Shown here in pieces: positions 1 through 11,412 of a DNA stretch of 64,000 bases. The stretch covers positions 28,376,501 to 28,440,500 of the forward strand of contig CM066988.1 in the NCBI GenBank assembly GCA_033977485.1, read 5' to 3'. The DNA comes from Hydrangea macrophylla (taxonomy: Eukaryota; Streptophyta; Magnoliopsida; Cornales; Hydrangeaceae). Below the pieces are notes generated by a model. It saw only the letters and a program-made list of their open reading frames with translations, did no database searches and was not told the DNA's origin. The translations under genes were made by a program, and so were the position numbers. Each line of letters begins with the position of its first letter. Within the stretch, counting starts at the first letter, position 1.

Positions 1-1000
1 TGATTTTTATTTTAGAAAACTTGTTTTACGTACATGCAAGTAGTAACAATGTATAAAACACCAATCACAAACCAAGCACATAAAACAAAAATCTAAAATG
101 AAATAAAAACATCCAAAATGATGTCTCTATCTCCCATGGCTCTATCTCCATAGAACCTGCTTCTTGGTTTTGTCGCCTCCAACTCCATCTTCATGGACAA
201 CGGCTTCTTACTCCATCTTCATGGCCTTCCTAATTCTATTACATTGAACCTATGCTTCTTTCGAAGTTTACAATTTATCTAGAAATAGAAAATACATCAA
301 TAAAATAAAAGGCTAGGAAAACCAGTGTGACTTTCCTTTTCGTAGGTTTGAAGTCGCAGCGCCCTTTACACATGACTTAAAAACAAACCAAAATAAAACA
401 TACACCAATCTCAAACATTTAAATACGAAATTTGAAATCAGAAGTTGGTGCCATGGGAGATAGCAGACTAACTTGCTGCAAAAGGGTTAGATATACACAT
501 ATCCACGCATATATACATGCATTAAAAATACTAATTGATTCGCATACACCATTAAACACTTAATGGAAGTGATTAGAACTAAAACAGCATCTCTGGTTCT
601 CTGTCACACTTCGATCGATTGAAGAAGGTTCAATTGTTTGAACTCAAAATTTCACAAATTGAATTAAAAGTTTTTAGAATAGTATAAAACAGTCAGCATA
701 TATTTTTAAAACTTTTAAAACTATGAAAAGAAGATCTGGTCAGAGAATCTATTTCGATCGATCGAAGCAGTTCGATCGCTCGAAGCCTGCATTGGTTCGA
801 TCGATCGAAACTCTTTCAATCGATCGAAACAACTTTAATTGATCGAAACTTGTATGCATCCAATGTAATCCTAGATTTGTTTTTTGGTACGAAAACACTA
901 CAGAAACAGATCTGTGACGATTCAGTTCCAAAATAGCACTAAATACTGACATGCAAATCAAATGATTTCATAGGTACGAGAATATCAGTTCAAAGTTAAA
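1..1000. other. Unassigned AT-rich flank
   Basis: I recognise no gene or element end in this stretch. It is AT-rich, lacks a convincing long reading frame, and holds one cluster of the CGATCGATCGA motif (listed separately). It may be the sequence into which element T inserted, or part of another degraded repeat. Confidence 0.45.
609..851. repeat. TTCGATCGATCGAA motif cluster, leftmost
   Basis: Near-palindromic copies of TTCGATCGATCGAA occur at 611-640 and repeatedly at 753-851, with variants such as TTCGATCGCTCGAA and CAATCGATCGAA. Copies are about 20-27 bp apart. A TATA-like AGTATAAAAC lies at about 681-690, between the two parts. The same motif recurs in the LTRs of elements A1, A2 and D. 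I cannot assign this copy to an element. Confidence 0.7.
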
Positions 1001-1606
1001 TTGCCACCTCAGAAGGAGATGCCGAGTCATCTAGAGAGGGCGCCTTCTATTCAGCCATCCCAGGCCATCTAGCCAAGACCTCCTGGTCTGGGCTCACAGC
1101 TCGGGAGTACGGTACGGGTTCATCGACCAGTAGATGTAGCCTGGGCGCGTCTCATAGCTTGCTCCACAAGATTCTAAGCTGTTTCCTATCCCAGATAGAA
1201 GACTAAGGAAAAGTGCAAGTTGTTCCTAATCCACTTAAGAAGCCCCCATGATTTGTGTTAATCAATTGTAAATAGATTGAGCTTCCTAATCAGCTCACTT
1301 ACCTTGTACGAGTGGTCTCTTACACTTATAAAAGAGCCCATTCACCACCGTTAGAGGGGGAGACATATATACAGACATACATACATACTCCATAAAGTAG
1401 CAATACGTAACACTCATACGCATATACCTAGCTAAGTTTTGGTAGTACCGCCCTCCTTGTTGGTTCACCAAGGGCCACCAGTGATCTATTAGTACAAGTG
1501 CTTCTACACACCCATGGATGTAGGTCTCTTGATTAACAGGACTGAACCACATACAAACCTTTTTGTCTTCATCTACTTGCTCTGATACCAATTTTTGGCA
1601 TCATCA
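1000..1606 (+). repeat. Element T 5' LTR (left edge approximate)
   Basis: The right edge is placed at CA (1606), just before the primer-site sequence. A TATA box (TTATAAAAG, 1326-1334) is followed by a pyrimidine- and A-rich stretch that could be the R region. With no second LTR in the window the left edge cannot be fixed by comparison; it lies somewhere between about 960 and 1300. Confidence 0.55.
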
Positions 1607-1609
1607 GTT

Positions 1610-1625
1610 TGGCGTCGTCTGTGGA
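1610..1625 (+). other. Element T primer binding site
   Basis: TGGCGTCGTCTGTGGA follows the LTR end after three bases. It resembles the TGGCGCCGTCTGTGGGA sequence that marks the start of the internal region in plant Tat-type elements, with one CpG-type change in the second GC. Confidence 0.7.
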
Positions 1626-1670
1626 AAATGACAAATTTTCTTAGAAAAACAAATGTCTTGACTGATTTCC

Positions 1671-3330
1671 ATGGCTCCTCGTAAAAATAAGAAGACTACT
1701 CAGCCAACGAATCAGGAGATGCACCTGCCGACCGGTTAACAGTTCCAATGACCCCTGAGTTGGTCACTACGGCGCTAGCTCAACTTCTAGAAAGCCAACA
1801 TCAAACTTAGCGGCAAATTGAAGCTCTACTGGACTGGCATGATAAGCCTTAGTTGACCGAGGTACAAGATGGGAATGATAAGCATGATCGGGTGCTCAAG
1901 CCGACCTGACTAAGTGCCCGTACTGCACTAGCCTCCCAAGCGATTGGATAACCTGGGAACGATGAGCGTGGCTGGGATCCCATAAGGACTCGACAACATG
2001 CCCGGGCCAGTATAAATCACAAGGGTGACGCCAGAGACATCATCAACAATAGACGTGCTGCCAGAGGGGATGGGCAATAGTGACAGACCCAAGAATCAAC
2101 CCAGGATCGTCCGGCCAAAAGTCAGAACAATCATAGGTACATGATTAACCGAAGTTGTAGCCAAGCCCTGTCCCTAAGGACGACACACTTTGAAGAGGAG
2201 GCGCCTTCATCCTCCCCGACCTATCGCCAATATAAAGAGTAGCGGACTGATCGAGAGCACGTCAAGGCCCAAATTGAGGACCTACAAAAACAAATTGAGA
2301 AATTGAGCTGCAAGCCAGGTCATGACCACGTCAACACCGAAACTGAGTCACCCTTCACCATCCAAATCATAGGATTCCCCATCTCACAAAAATTCAAACA
2401 ACCATAACTTGATTCTTACGATGGTTCAGGGAGCCCAGTCAATCATGTCCGGACTTACAAGGCTCAGATGGCATTAGTTACCAATGTCGACGAGCTGCTC
2501 TACCTGGCCTTTCCCAGCACCCTCAAAGGGCCAACCACACAGTGGTTCTACTCCCTCAAGCCCCGAATGGTTGATGATTTCAAGGCGCTCAGCAAGCTCT
2601 TTGTCAGACAATTTATGGGAATGCTTGATCGATCACATCCAGACACCCAATTGCTGGCTATCAAACAACGTAAGGGAGAATCCCTGAAAGATTCTATCGA
2701 CCGCTTCAATCAGCAGAAGCTTCAGATCCGTAGCCTGAACAAAACAATCGCGATCACAGCCTTCTGCTTCGGGGTTCAGCACCCCAAGGATGCCATGTCG
2801 TTCTACCATGACCGCCCGACCACCCTAGTTGAACTCTCAGAGAGGGTTAGAAAATACATCAATACGAAGGAGTTCCTGAAGTCCAAATGCGCTAGCTTTG
2901 CGGGAGATGAATCCCCAAAATCCAAACAAAAATGCGAGGGTTCGAAAAGGGCTCGGGGAAGAAGCCGAGGCTGGATCAACAGCGAGGAGGTCAGGATTAG
3001 GCCTGGATTGCCTTCACATCTCTTTCCTAGCCTATTTGAGAAGTCCTGGCCGCCACTGTGGCTCAGAGGTTGCTCAAATAACGGACGAAGCTGAAGAGCC
3101 TACTTGGGAAGAGAAACCGAAATAAGTTCTGCCGGTACCACAAAGACCATGGTCACAACATGGATGATTGCTTTAAGCTAAAGATTGCCATTGAGACGCT
3201 CATCGAGTACGGTCACCTCGATGAGTTTGTCGTCGTAGATAGACGACCCAGCCAGACGCCCGAGATCTTTAGCAACCATAACCCTTTGGTCAAATCAAGA
3301 GGGGACTTATAGTCGGCCAGAAAGAGGTAT
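1671..3330 (+). pseudogene. gag: Element T gag (degenerate)
   Basis: The structural capsid protein of element T, now broken. A likely start at 1671 opens a basic N-terminus (MAPRKNKKTTQ) that meets a TAA after about 20 codons. The best-preserved part is the retrotransposon gag domain at 2468-3000, with FPSTLKGPTTQWFYSLKP and DSIDRFNQQK typical of the family. A basic Arg/Lys/Ser tract follows. At 3124-3170 another frame holds a CX2HX4HX4C knuckle (CRYHKDHGHNMDDC) matching the equivalent motif in element C. Several stops and at least one frame change separate these parts, so no full-length product is possible. Confidence 0.75.
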
Positions 3331-4023
3331 GCTCAGGCATCCCTAGCAGATATTCTCATCCAATGATGTAAAGGACCTACACTGCCCCCACGATGATCCA
3401 CTGGTTGTGACAATCTCCATAGCCAATTATATGGTAAAGAGGGTTTAGTGGACACAATCAGCTCCTTGAACATTTTGTTTGTTTCAGCTTTTCATCAGTT
3501 CGGGATATCAAGGGACAGGCTCTGACTGGTGGCCACCCCCTTGGTCGAGTTCAACGGTTCAAGCAACCTCTTAGTATGATCGACCTCCCAATTCTAATGG
3601 GAACCTACCCCCAACAGGTCTTCGTACTCACAAACTTTGTTGTAGTAGAAGGCCCATCTGCCTATAATGTCATCCTAGGAAGGCCGACACTCAACAAAGC
3701 CAAGGCAGTTATGTCCACATATAACCTACTGATCAAGTTCCCAACCCCTTGAGGTCTGAGAAGCTTGTGTGGAGACCAAGTAACCACTCGACACTATTAT
3801 GTCAACTCCCTACGTAGAGAGGTAGTCACAGAATTGTTAAACATTCAAGAGATGGACCCGAGGGATGTGAGGGATGGAGTAGGCCCGGTAGAAGAGGTAG
3901 AAAAAGTAGCACTGGACCCCCAGCTCCCCGATTGGTCCATCAGTATTGGCATTCTCCTGGAACTGGGTCTTAGAGGAAAGTTAATCCAGTTCCTGCGAGA
4001 GAGCCAGGCCATCTTCGCCTAGT
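3331..4023 (+). pseudogene. Element T aspartic protease region (degenerate)
   Basis: The retrotransposon protease normally cleaves the Gag-Pol polyprotein. Around 3450 the frame reads VDTISSLNILF, matching the VDTGSSxNILF active-site region with the Gly changed to Ile. Further on comes VILGRPTLNKAKAV (about 3667-3710), the conserved flap-to-C-terminal stretch. Many TAG and TGA codons interrupt the frame. The linker at 3765-4020 is open and ends at a TAG in the FAW motif that normally precedes the SHEDMPGIDP segment. Confidence 0.65.
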
Positions 4024-5290
4024 GCCATGAAGACATGCCTGGGATTGACCCCCGGGTCATGTCCCACCGTTTTAACATTGACCCGAACTCCTGACCGGTC
4101 AAGTAGAAGAGGAGAGGCATGGCTCCCGAAAGACAGGAAATAGTAGTCGAGGAAATCAAAAAACTTCTCAAAGTGAAGTCCATTGGGGAAGTGCAATATA
4201 CCGACTAGTTGGCCAATGTAGTGTTGGTCAACAAGAGCAACGGGAAGTAGCGGATGTGTGTTGACTTCACTGATCTGAACGAAGCCTGCCCTAAGGACTA
4301 CTATCCACTACCTAGGATAGACCTCTTATGGACTCCACGACTGGTGACTCACTCCTCTCCTTCATGGATGCCTACTCGGGATACAATCAGATCAACATGT
4401 AGCCCGGGGATGAAGAGAAGACTTTCTTCATCATAGACCAGGGGACATATTATTACAAGGTGATGCCCTTCAGCCTCAAACACTTGGTCAATTCCATGTT
4501 CAAAGACTTAATCGGCAAATCGATGGAGGTGTACGTCGATGACCTCTTGGTCAAAAGTCGAGACGAGTCCAACCATCTCGAGCACTTGGCTGGGGCCTTC
4601 AGCATCTTAAGAAAGTACCAGATGGGGTTGAACTTGGCTAGGTGCACATTTGGGGTCTCGTTCGAAAAATTCCTGGGCCATCAAGCCGGCGGGGAATCGT
4701 GGCAAACCCCAAAAAAATTCAAGCCATCATTAACATGCAGTCGCCCAGGTCAACCAAAGAAGTACAGAGTTTGGCCGAACGGGTAGCCTCACTGAACAGG
4801 TTCATTTTCAGGCTATCGACCGGTATCTGCCATATTTCACAATCCTCTACAAAGCCTTTTAGTGGTCAGAAGAGTGCGAGGAGGCATTTTAGGAACTCAA
4901 GAAGTACCTGACATTGCCCCCTCTACTCTCAACACCCGTACCAAAGGAGGAGTTGTTCTTATACTTGGCAGTATCACCCCCAGCGCTAAGCTCGATACTC
5001 ATTCAAGAGGAGCATAGGATATAGTTCCTAGTTTATTACACTAGCCGAGCACTCCATGGCGCGAAAAGCCGGTACTCCCCCACCAAGAAGCTTGCCTTTG
5101 CCCTCGTCACCTCGGCCTGGAGACTCCGCCGGATCTTGAGCAGGCCTGAGACATCTAGAAGGCTCATCAAGTGGGCATTAGAGTTGGAAGAATTTGAAGT
5201 AGTCTACCACCCCCAGACGACAATCAAGGGGCAGGCAGTGACAGACTTTCTTATAGAGTTCCATATCCAGAAGACCCATTGAAGAGCTCA
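4024..5290 (+). pseudogene. Element T reverse transcriptase and first RNase H (degenerate)
   Basis: Reverse transcriptase of the Tat type. DMPGIDPRVMSH opens the region, then MCVDFTDLNEACPKD and PLPRID at 4253-4320, and the catalytic YVDD in MEVYVDDLLVKS at about 4525-4560. TAG or TGA codons replace expected Trp, Gln or Arg codons at several sites (after IFA, PNS, VK, YTD, NGK, INM). A one-base loss near 4326 shifts the frame. The following RNase H-like stretch (LFLYLAVSPPALSSILIQEE, then the SAWRLRRI part) lacks the catalytic aspartates seen in typical gypsy enzymes. Lysine- and Pro-rich connection sequence ends near 5290. Confidence 0.8.
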
Positions 5291-5335
5291 ACCCGCCAAA
5301 GCTGCCGCCAGGCCTTTAACCTGAAACCCCGACCT

Positions 5336-5640
5336 GGGTACTTTATATGGACGGGTCTTCCAACAAATAGGGTAGCTGGGCAGGGATCATCCTGACCACA
5401 CATGACGAAATCCAATTGAAGTATGCACTAAGGTTCGGATTCCAGGTCACCAATAACGAGGCCGAGTATAAAGCTTTGTTGGTTGGGCTACAGTTAGCCA
5501 ACTCGATGGGTGAGTAGCTTGGGAAGAGAACATGAGGGATACAGTGACTCCTAGCTCGTGGTCAATTAAGTCAATCGAGAGTACGAAGCTCGAGAAGAAA
5601 ACATGGTTGCCTACCTAGCCCTCATCTGCACAGTCTCATA
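5336..5640 (+). pseudogene. Element T second, archaeal-type RNase H (degenerate)
   Basis: After the first RNase H a second RNase H fold begins with YMDGSSN at about 5343, then a stop, then GSWAGIILTTHDEIQ and NNEAEYKALLVGLQLA (5455-5505). DGSS and NEAEY are the catalytic Asp and Glu regions. Two tandem RNase H domains, the second of this archaeal type, are diagnostic of the Tat lineage. TAG codons at about 5370 and 5515 break the frame. Confidence 0.75.
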
Positions 5641-5989
5641 GAAGCTTAAGGGGTTCTTCATCACACAGATCCTGAGGAAAGAGAATACGAGGGCCGACCG
5701 GTTAGCCTGCCTTACTTCATCCTCTGAGTCAGACCTATCCAGGATAAGAATAGAATACTTACCCGAGCCTAGTATGGCCAACTCAAGAGGCATGAAGGTC
5801 AAGCCGGTGGCTTTATGGCCCAGCTGGATGGATTTGATTATGATGTTTGTCACAATTGATAGCTTACCGGACGAAAAGGAAGAAGCACGGCAGATAAAGT
5901 ACCAGCAGCCATATTTCATCTCGTCGATGGCATGCTCTATAAAAGGGGGTTCTCCGTCCCCTACCTCCGATGCGTCCACCTCGCCCAGA

Positions 5990-7050
5990 TTTAAGGAGTC
6001 TTATACAAAATCCAGAAGCCACGTTAGTGGTCGAGTACTTTCTCACAAAGCTCTATTACAAGGGTACTACTGGATGACGATGGCCCAGGACTCTTGGAAG
6101 TACATCAAAAGGTATGATAAGTGTCAGAGGCATGCCAATAAGATTAACCACTCGACGCAGCTACAAACACCGATCTTCAGCCCCTAGTATCGTTTTCTTA
6201 GTGGGGCATCGATATCATCGATCCCCTTCCAATGGCAAAAGGCCAAGTCAAATTTGCTGTCGTTGTCACTGTGGACTATTTTACCTAGTGGGCAGAAGCC
6301 AAGCCCTTAGCAATAATCACCGAGAAAAAGATGGAGAGTTTCATCGAAAGAAACATGTTTAGCAAGTTCGGTATACCTCGAGTACTGGTCAACGACAATG
6401 GAAGACAGTTTGACACCCCAATGTTTAGGCAGTTCTGCTCGGGTTATGGAATATCAAATCATTGCTCTTCTCCCAAGCATCCTCAAGTCAATGGATAGGC
6501 CAAAGTGATGAACTGAACAATTTTGCAATCCATTAAAACAAGGCTTGAAAATTCCAAAGGGCTCTAGGCAGATGAATTATCGACCCTCCTGTGGGCTTAC
6601 CGCACCACTCCCTGAGCAGTAACGGGAGAAACACTGTTCTCACTTACTTATGGTTTTGAGGCAATGGTACCAACAGAGATCGGATTACCAACTTACTGAG
6701 TAGCAACTTTCATTGAGAAAGGCAATGAGGAAACTCTTAGGGGGGAGCTCAACTTAATAGATGAGAAAAGGGATCGGGCATATCTGAAGGTAGCAACCTA
6801 TAAGTAGCGGGTCTCTCGGTATTTCAACATCAAAGTCAAGTGCCACAGCTTTCAAGTGGGAGACCTGGTCCTTAAGGTAGTAAACCAGTCTACCAAGGTC
6901 TCGAGTCATGGGAAGTTGGGTCCAAACTAGGAAGGACCCTACTGGGTCACCCAAGTTAACCACCCGGGAACTTACTAGTTCTAGACTCTAGATGGGCAAG
7001 CCCTATCTCACCCTTGGAACGTGCAGCACCTTCGTAAGTACTTTCAATGA
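5990..7050 (+). pseudogene. Element T integrase (degenerate)
   Basis: Integrase inserts the element cDNA into the genome. The zinc-binding region is visible as GYYWMTMAQDSWKYIKRYDKC and CQRHANKI (6060-6140). Core pieces follow in shifting frames: VLVNDNGRQFDTPMFRQFC near 6385 (second catalytic Asp), and a SSPKHPQVNG stretch near 6470 with a TAG inside and an AKVMN in place of the usual third catalytic Glu block. The C-terminal part keeps FQVGDLVLKVV and KLGPN. The frame ends in HLRKYFQ and TGA at 7050. At least eight stops are present. Confidence 0.75.
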
Positions 7051-7958
7051 CGCATGGATAAGAACGGATTAGCATTGGTTAGGGTATTTGTAGCTCTTCC
7101 CGAGCAATTATTATAGTTTTCAAAACGAATAAAGATTGTTATTTTGCAGCAAATAATGTTGCTTACGAGTATTCTGTGAACAAAGGACCTCGAGATCACA
7201 CTCGAGGCATAAAAGACATCAAAATCAAACCCGAGGCATATAAGACCTGGGGGTCACATTTGAGGCACCAATTTTGCTTAGGTCCATAACCGATGGTGGG
7301 GGCAAATTCCCCTAGGTGGCTAATGGTAGCAAACCTCAAAAGACCCTGGAACTACCAACGGTCTAGTTCAGTTCCCTACCATCACACCCTCTACGGACGC
7401 CTACCTTAGCAAACACTTGCGGGGCAGGGGGACATTGGACTAAAACAGGAAATCACACCGAGCACTAACAGGGCTTGGAATTCCAAAACATTCCTAAGTA
7501 CCTACAATGCCCAGAGAAACTTTCCAGACAGTAACAGGACCAAATCCTATACTATATCGGGCGAGACCTTCAATGTACAGGTCCCTAAAAGACCAAGTGC
7601 TCCCGACCAGACACAACCCTAAAGCTTTTGCTAAGGTATGGTTTTGGTATAACTAATAACCGATTGGGTATGGGCAATTACAAAACAGGCTGGTACAAAA
7701 ATATAAATGGTTGGTGTAAAAGGCGGCCTCGGAGAGCCTTTACATTAACATAAAAAATATGTACAATGCATGGGGGGCAGTGGTAGTAGCCTCCCAAAAA
7801 AAAACCAATACCTGTAAAGATAGATACAAGGACTAAGGATCGTCCACAATGACCACCTCCTCTAGCCTCCCCTCCCAGGACAACATCCTTGCTCGGAATA
7901 ACATCCCCAGCAGTTCAGCCTCAGCTGTAGTACCTTCAGCAATAGAGGGCCTCACGTC
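7051..7958 (+). other. Element T post-pol spacer with polypurine-like tract
   Basis: A non-coding stretch between pol and the antisense gene. It holds direct repeats of a CTCGAGGCATAAAAGAC-like block (7195-7270). A purine tract, TGGTGGGGGCAAA (7294-7306), resembles the polypurine tracts next to plant gypsy LTRs, but no LTR starts there. No reading frame of interest is seen. Confidence 0.55.
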
Positions 7959-10027
7959 CTAGTAGTCCGAGTTCATCCCTTCATAAGATAAGATGACCCA
8001 CTTGGGATGGTCTTGGGCCATCCTTCTTTTTAGGTCCTCATAACCCTGAAAGAAGCCATCATCGAAAGCCTCCTCTGTACACCCTACAAGCGTCGCCTCG
8101 GACAGAGTCTTCTCCCAAGCCTCCGTCGCCACCAAATTTGCCCGGGTAACCTCTAGTTCTGCCAAGGCTATCGCCAACTCTACCTGCGCTCCACCTAGGC
8201 TCAAATCCAAGCCCTTGACCTTGTCCTTCTCGATGGCCAAGGCAGTCTCCTTAGCCTCCAAGGCTGTCTGTTCCTTTGACAGAGAAGCTTCAGCAGCGGT
8301 GGCCCTCCCGATTAGGGAGGATAGGAAGGACTCGACTCCAACAGCCATACAACTAACCTGTAAAAAGCAAGCATAAATTAATCAGTTAATGGAGCAAACA
8401 GAATAAATAAAGAATAAAGAACGAGGTGGTAAAATTACTCACAAAGTGGGAGAGGTTGTACAGCCACCCCTGGAAAGCATAGGGAGACATTTTGGCATGT
8501 ATCTCCAGGAGCAGTGTTCAGGAGGAGGCCCGCCCTGACCCTCTCTCAGATTTTTGCCAACTCTCCTAGTGGCGTCTCAGACAGTGGACCCGCCCCAGGA
8601 GCAGTGTCCGGCACCACCACCACCCGGGGAACCGACATCTTCCCCGGTTCCTGGTGATTCGTCGTTCCATGCCTCAACCACCTAAGCGGCCGGTCGCCAT
8701 CCGCAGTCTCGGTGGTCGATCTTTTCCCTCTCTTTATCATTTAGCGGGGGCTGCGGCCTGTCTGGCCCTCAATAACTCTGGATCTCTCCTGGGACCCATT
8801 TCTACAAAAGGGAGAAAATAAGATAAGTGACTAGGAATGAAATGGAAGAATAACCAAGACAAATTAACACGGGCCGCAATACTGGGAATGATTGGACGAA
8901 AAATAGGGGCTTCAACGGGCTAATCCGGCTCGTAGGTTGCCTTTTGATCTCCCCACTAGGTCAGTACATTCCAGACAATGGTGGGCAGGTCCGCTAAGCC
9001 CCTGATCCTGTTCTGGCACTCCTCAGGAATGCTCGGTGGACCAGCTGACCCCACTGCAAAACAAAGTGCAAAACAGTTAGTCCTATGATTATAGTAAAAG
9101 CAAAGAAAAGTGAAAAAGGGACGCAGGATGGGCTTACTCCTCATCTCTCCCACCCAGAAAATCCTTAGCTGGATACCTGGGGCCTCCGCACAGAGCCTGG
9201 GGGTGGACACTTGGAAGAACTTGTACTTCTACCCATTATTGTTGCTTGGGCAGTTGATGATGATTTTCTTCCACTGTCGGGCCCCAAGAGAGAAGAATCC
9301 AACCTCCCCATGGACAGGGAATGGTCGATGGGTCCACAGGAACTCTTGAAGTGTGATTTTTGTACCCGAAGACTTGGGGCCAAAAAGAGATGGACCCCAT
9401 CAGGAACCTTTAGCCGTTCGGGGCTAACTGCCCGGAAGAGATCCCTAGGTAGATTAGAACATCCTGGGCGACCGGATGGATAGGGCTACGGAAACCAGCC
9501 ATGAGGGCATCCTCATAGAGAGTAACAAAATATGGCTGGAGGAGGTGAGCCCCGCCAGCGTATACGGCCAAGGAGCAGTGGTCGGGAATGGTGTACCTAT
9601 CCCTAATCCGACTAAGGTTTTGGGTGCACAAGCTGGAAGAAATAAACTCACAGGTGAATGCCACTTCAGGACTGCTCGGGACCAGCACTTCTTCTCCTGA
9701 GCTCCGAGAGACAGAGGCTATCAGGGTCTCCTGGCTTGCCTCATCATTTGACACCCCGATTGGGATCCTTCCCTCGTTGTGCTGGTCAAACAAGGTCACA
9801 AAAGGTGGGTTTAAACTTATGCTGGGGGTCCCTAACTACGACTATTCGTCCTTCGATCGGGAAGACGAGTCAAAGCCAGAATGACACATCTTTAAGGCTC
9901 TTGTGATTGGATGAGGAAATAACCGGCGACCTAGGTAGGGGTCAGGGACTCCAAGTCTGAGATACAGAGGTGGTAGTGTAACGAGCCTAAAAGCAAAGTA
10001 CACAAGGTCTTCAAGGTAAGGTGGCAC
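7959..10027 (-). pseudogene. Element T antisense gene, gypsy-type putative transposase family (broken)
   Basis: A gene on the strand opposite to gag-pol, between pol and the expected 3' LTR. The block at 9799-9410 reads DRYTIPDHCSLAVYAGG, then YEDALMAGFRSP, then DVLIYLGISSGQLAPNG. These are hallmarks of the plant gypsy-type putative transposon domain. Downstream pieces (NNNG, stop, KYKFFQVST at about 9215) continue the domain in another frame. The C-terminal part at 8348-7959 is an Ala/Glu/Leu-rich coiled coil ending in EAFDDGFFQGYEDLKRRMAQD, typical of these proteins. Stops replace expected Trp codons (APNG-stop, NNNG-stop). Introns are likely but I could not place them all. Its function is unknown; extra antisense genes in Tat elements are a known class. 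Confidence 0.7.
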
Positions 10028-10348
10028 TCAGGCAGAACTACCCTCAGATAACCCACTCGGTTCAATTACCCTATTGCGCTACTTAATTTGAAGAGTAAGA
10101 TGAAACTAAGAAAGAAAAAGTCCCACACACTTACAAGCCCTAATGGAGTCCTATTCTCCAGTCTCACTCAGGAATGAAAAGAAGAGAAGGAGAGAAAGAT
10201 GCAAAGAATTACAAGGCTGGAGAGGTGAAGACTTACAAGAATTAAGCGCAAAAAAGAGCTGGGAAGCTTGACCAGGAGCTTTATTCTCTTAACCCACTTG
10301 GTAATCTCTATCTCTGAACAATAGGAACAACAGAAATGAATAAGTGTC

Positions 10349-10360
10349 CTTTATATATGC
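10349..10360 (-). promoter_or_regulatory. TATA box for element T antisense gene
   Basis: On the minus strand GCATATATAAAG lies about 320 bp upstream of the first recognisable coding segment. It is followed by a pyrimidine-rich leader (CTTTCTCTCCTTCTCTTC at about 10200). The 10028-10442 interval shows no coding sequence, and is best read as the 5' leader and promoter of the antisense gene, cut on the right by element A1. Confidence 0.5.
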
Positions 10361-10838
10361 AACATGAATGGTCCAAATCAAATCAGATCCAACGGCCAAG
10401 AAATTTTCCAACCTTAAACCATCTGACAGCTGTGATTTGAGGTGAAAAGTGCATATTCATAGCGTATTATATTATCTTTTATGCATACTTTTATTCCCAA
10501 ATCCCTAGATTCAGATGCATATCAATGATTAAGTCTTTTCTATGATGTAGAGACTCAACATGTGTTTTTACACTATTTTACAGGTCATGGAAAGCAATCG
10601 TTGCATAAAAAGTGATCCTGATGGAAAAACAACAGAATCAGCAGAGAAAATGCCATTTTTGACAATGAAGAATTCAGATTTGGGATATTTCCCCTGAAAC
10701 ACAAAATGTAGATCTTTGAGTTATGGCCGTGTGGCCACAAATAGGAGGTCAATCTGAGGTTCGAGTGAATAGTTATGGCCATTCTCCCATCGGTACGTAG
10801 AGTTGTCAAAATTAGAGAAGTTCAAGGACTTGAGGAGA

Positions 10839-10938
10839 GTTCAATCGATTGAGAGTTTGATCGATCGAACTAACCTCGATCGATTGAACTTTCTTTCACC
10901 CAAAAGTTGCGTAAACTCTAAAGGAATCCTATAAATAA
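10839..10938 (+). promoter_or_regulatory. A1 LTR promoter: motif cluster plus TATA box
   Basis: Three motif copies (TCAATCGATTGA, TTGATCGATCGAA, CTCGATCGATTGAA) at 10839-10890 are followed about 40 bp later by CTATAAATAAG (10929-10938). The arrangement, motif cluster then TATA in the direction of transcription, repeats in A2 and D. Confidence 0.65.
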
Positions 10939-11292
10939 GTCGTTTTGATACCAGACGAAGAGAGGGCTCACCAAAACGCAAAAAATAGCAGTTTTAGGGT
11001 AGTTTTAGGGTTAGATTAGGAGTAGATTAGTTTAGTTTGATGTTTTCTTCCTCCTTTTCCATTGTAGATTCAAGATTCAACTTTATTTTAAGTTTACTAC
11101 AAGTTATAATCAGATTATTCCAGGTTTTACTTTCTCTTTTCTTTATTTGATTGTTTATGAATCTAGTAGTTATGATTGGTATGTTTTACTATTTCTGCAC
11201 TAGTTTATTTATGTTACCGTAGTTTAGATGTTGGGAATATGTGATGAAACATTGATTTCCAGCCTCTGCCATATAATTTTTAGAAACCTTGG

Positions 11293-11412
11293 TCTCGATC
11301 TATCGAAGATATTTCGATCATTCGAACCCGAGCCATAGTCAAGCGATCGAAAACATTTTGATCGATTGAAGGATGATGCTGTCCGATCAATCGAACATGT
11401 TAATTCGATCTT
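11293..11412 (+). repeat. A1 LTR second motif cluster, downstream of TATA
   Basis: Diverged copies of the same motif (CTCGATCTATCGAA, TTCGATCATTCGAA, AGCGATCGAAAA, TTGATCGATTGAA, CCGATCAATCGAA) lie 360-480 bp downstream of the TATA box, within the likely transcribed part of the LTR. Confidence 0.65.

Larger units (their letters stand above)
1000..10442 (+). mobile_element. Element T: Tat-lineage Ty3/gypsy retrotransposon, left part
   Basis: An old, heavily mutated LTR retrotransposon. On the + strand the order is LTR end, primer site, gag, protease, RT, RNase H, a second RNase H, and integrase ending at 7050. An antisense gene follows, of the gypsy-type putative transposase family. A second, archaeal-type RNase H and an antisense gene after pol are features of the plant Tat lineage. 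No matching 3' LTR is present before element A1 begins at 10443, so the right part of T should lie beyond A1, outside the window. The left LTR boundary is uncertain. Confidence 0.8.

Noticed and set aside
1579..1590. Reverse complement of an initiator-Met primer site (TGGTATCAGAGC on the minus strand) inside the T LTR.
   Set aside because: No LTR end or second LTR in matching orientation is next to it, and it lies 20 bp before the T primer site on the other strand. I treat it as chance or a relic.
1295..1591. 98-codon minus-strand frame across the T LTR.
   Set aside because: No recognisable domain; it overlaps the TATA box and the end of the LTR, and its composition fits non-coding sequence.
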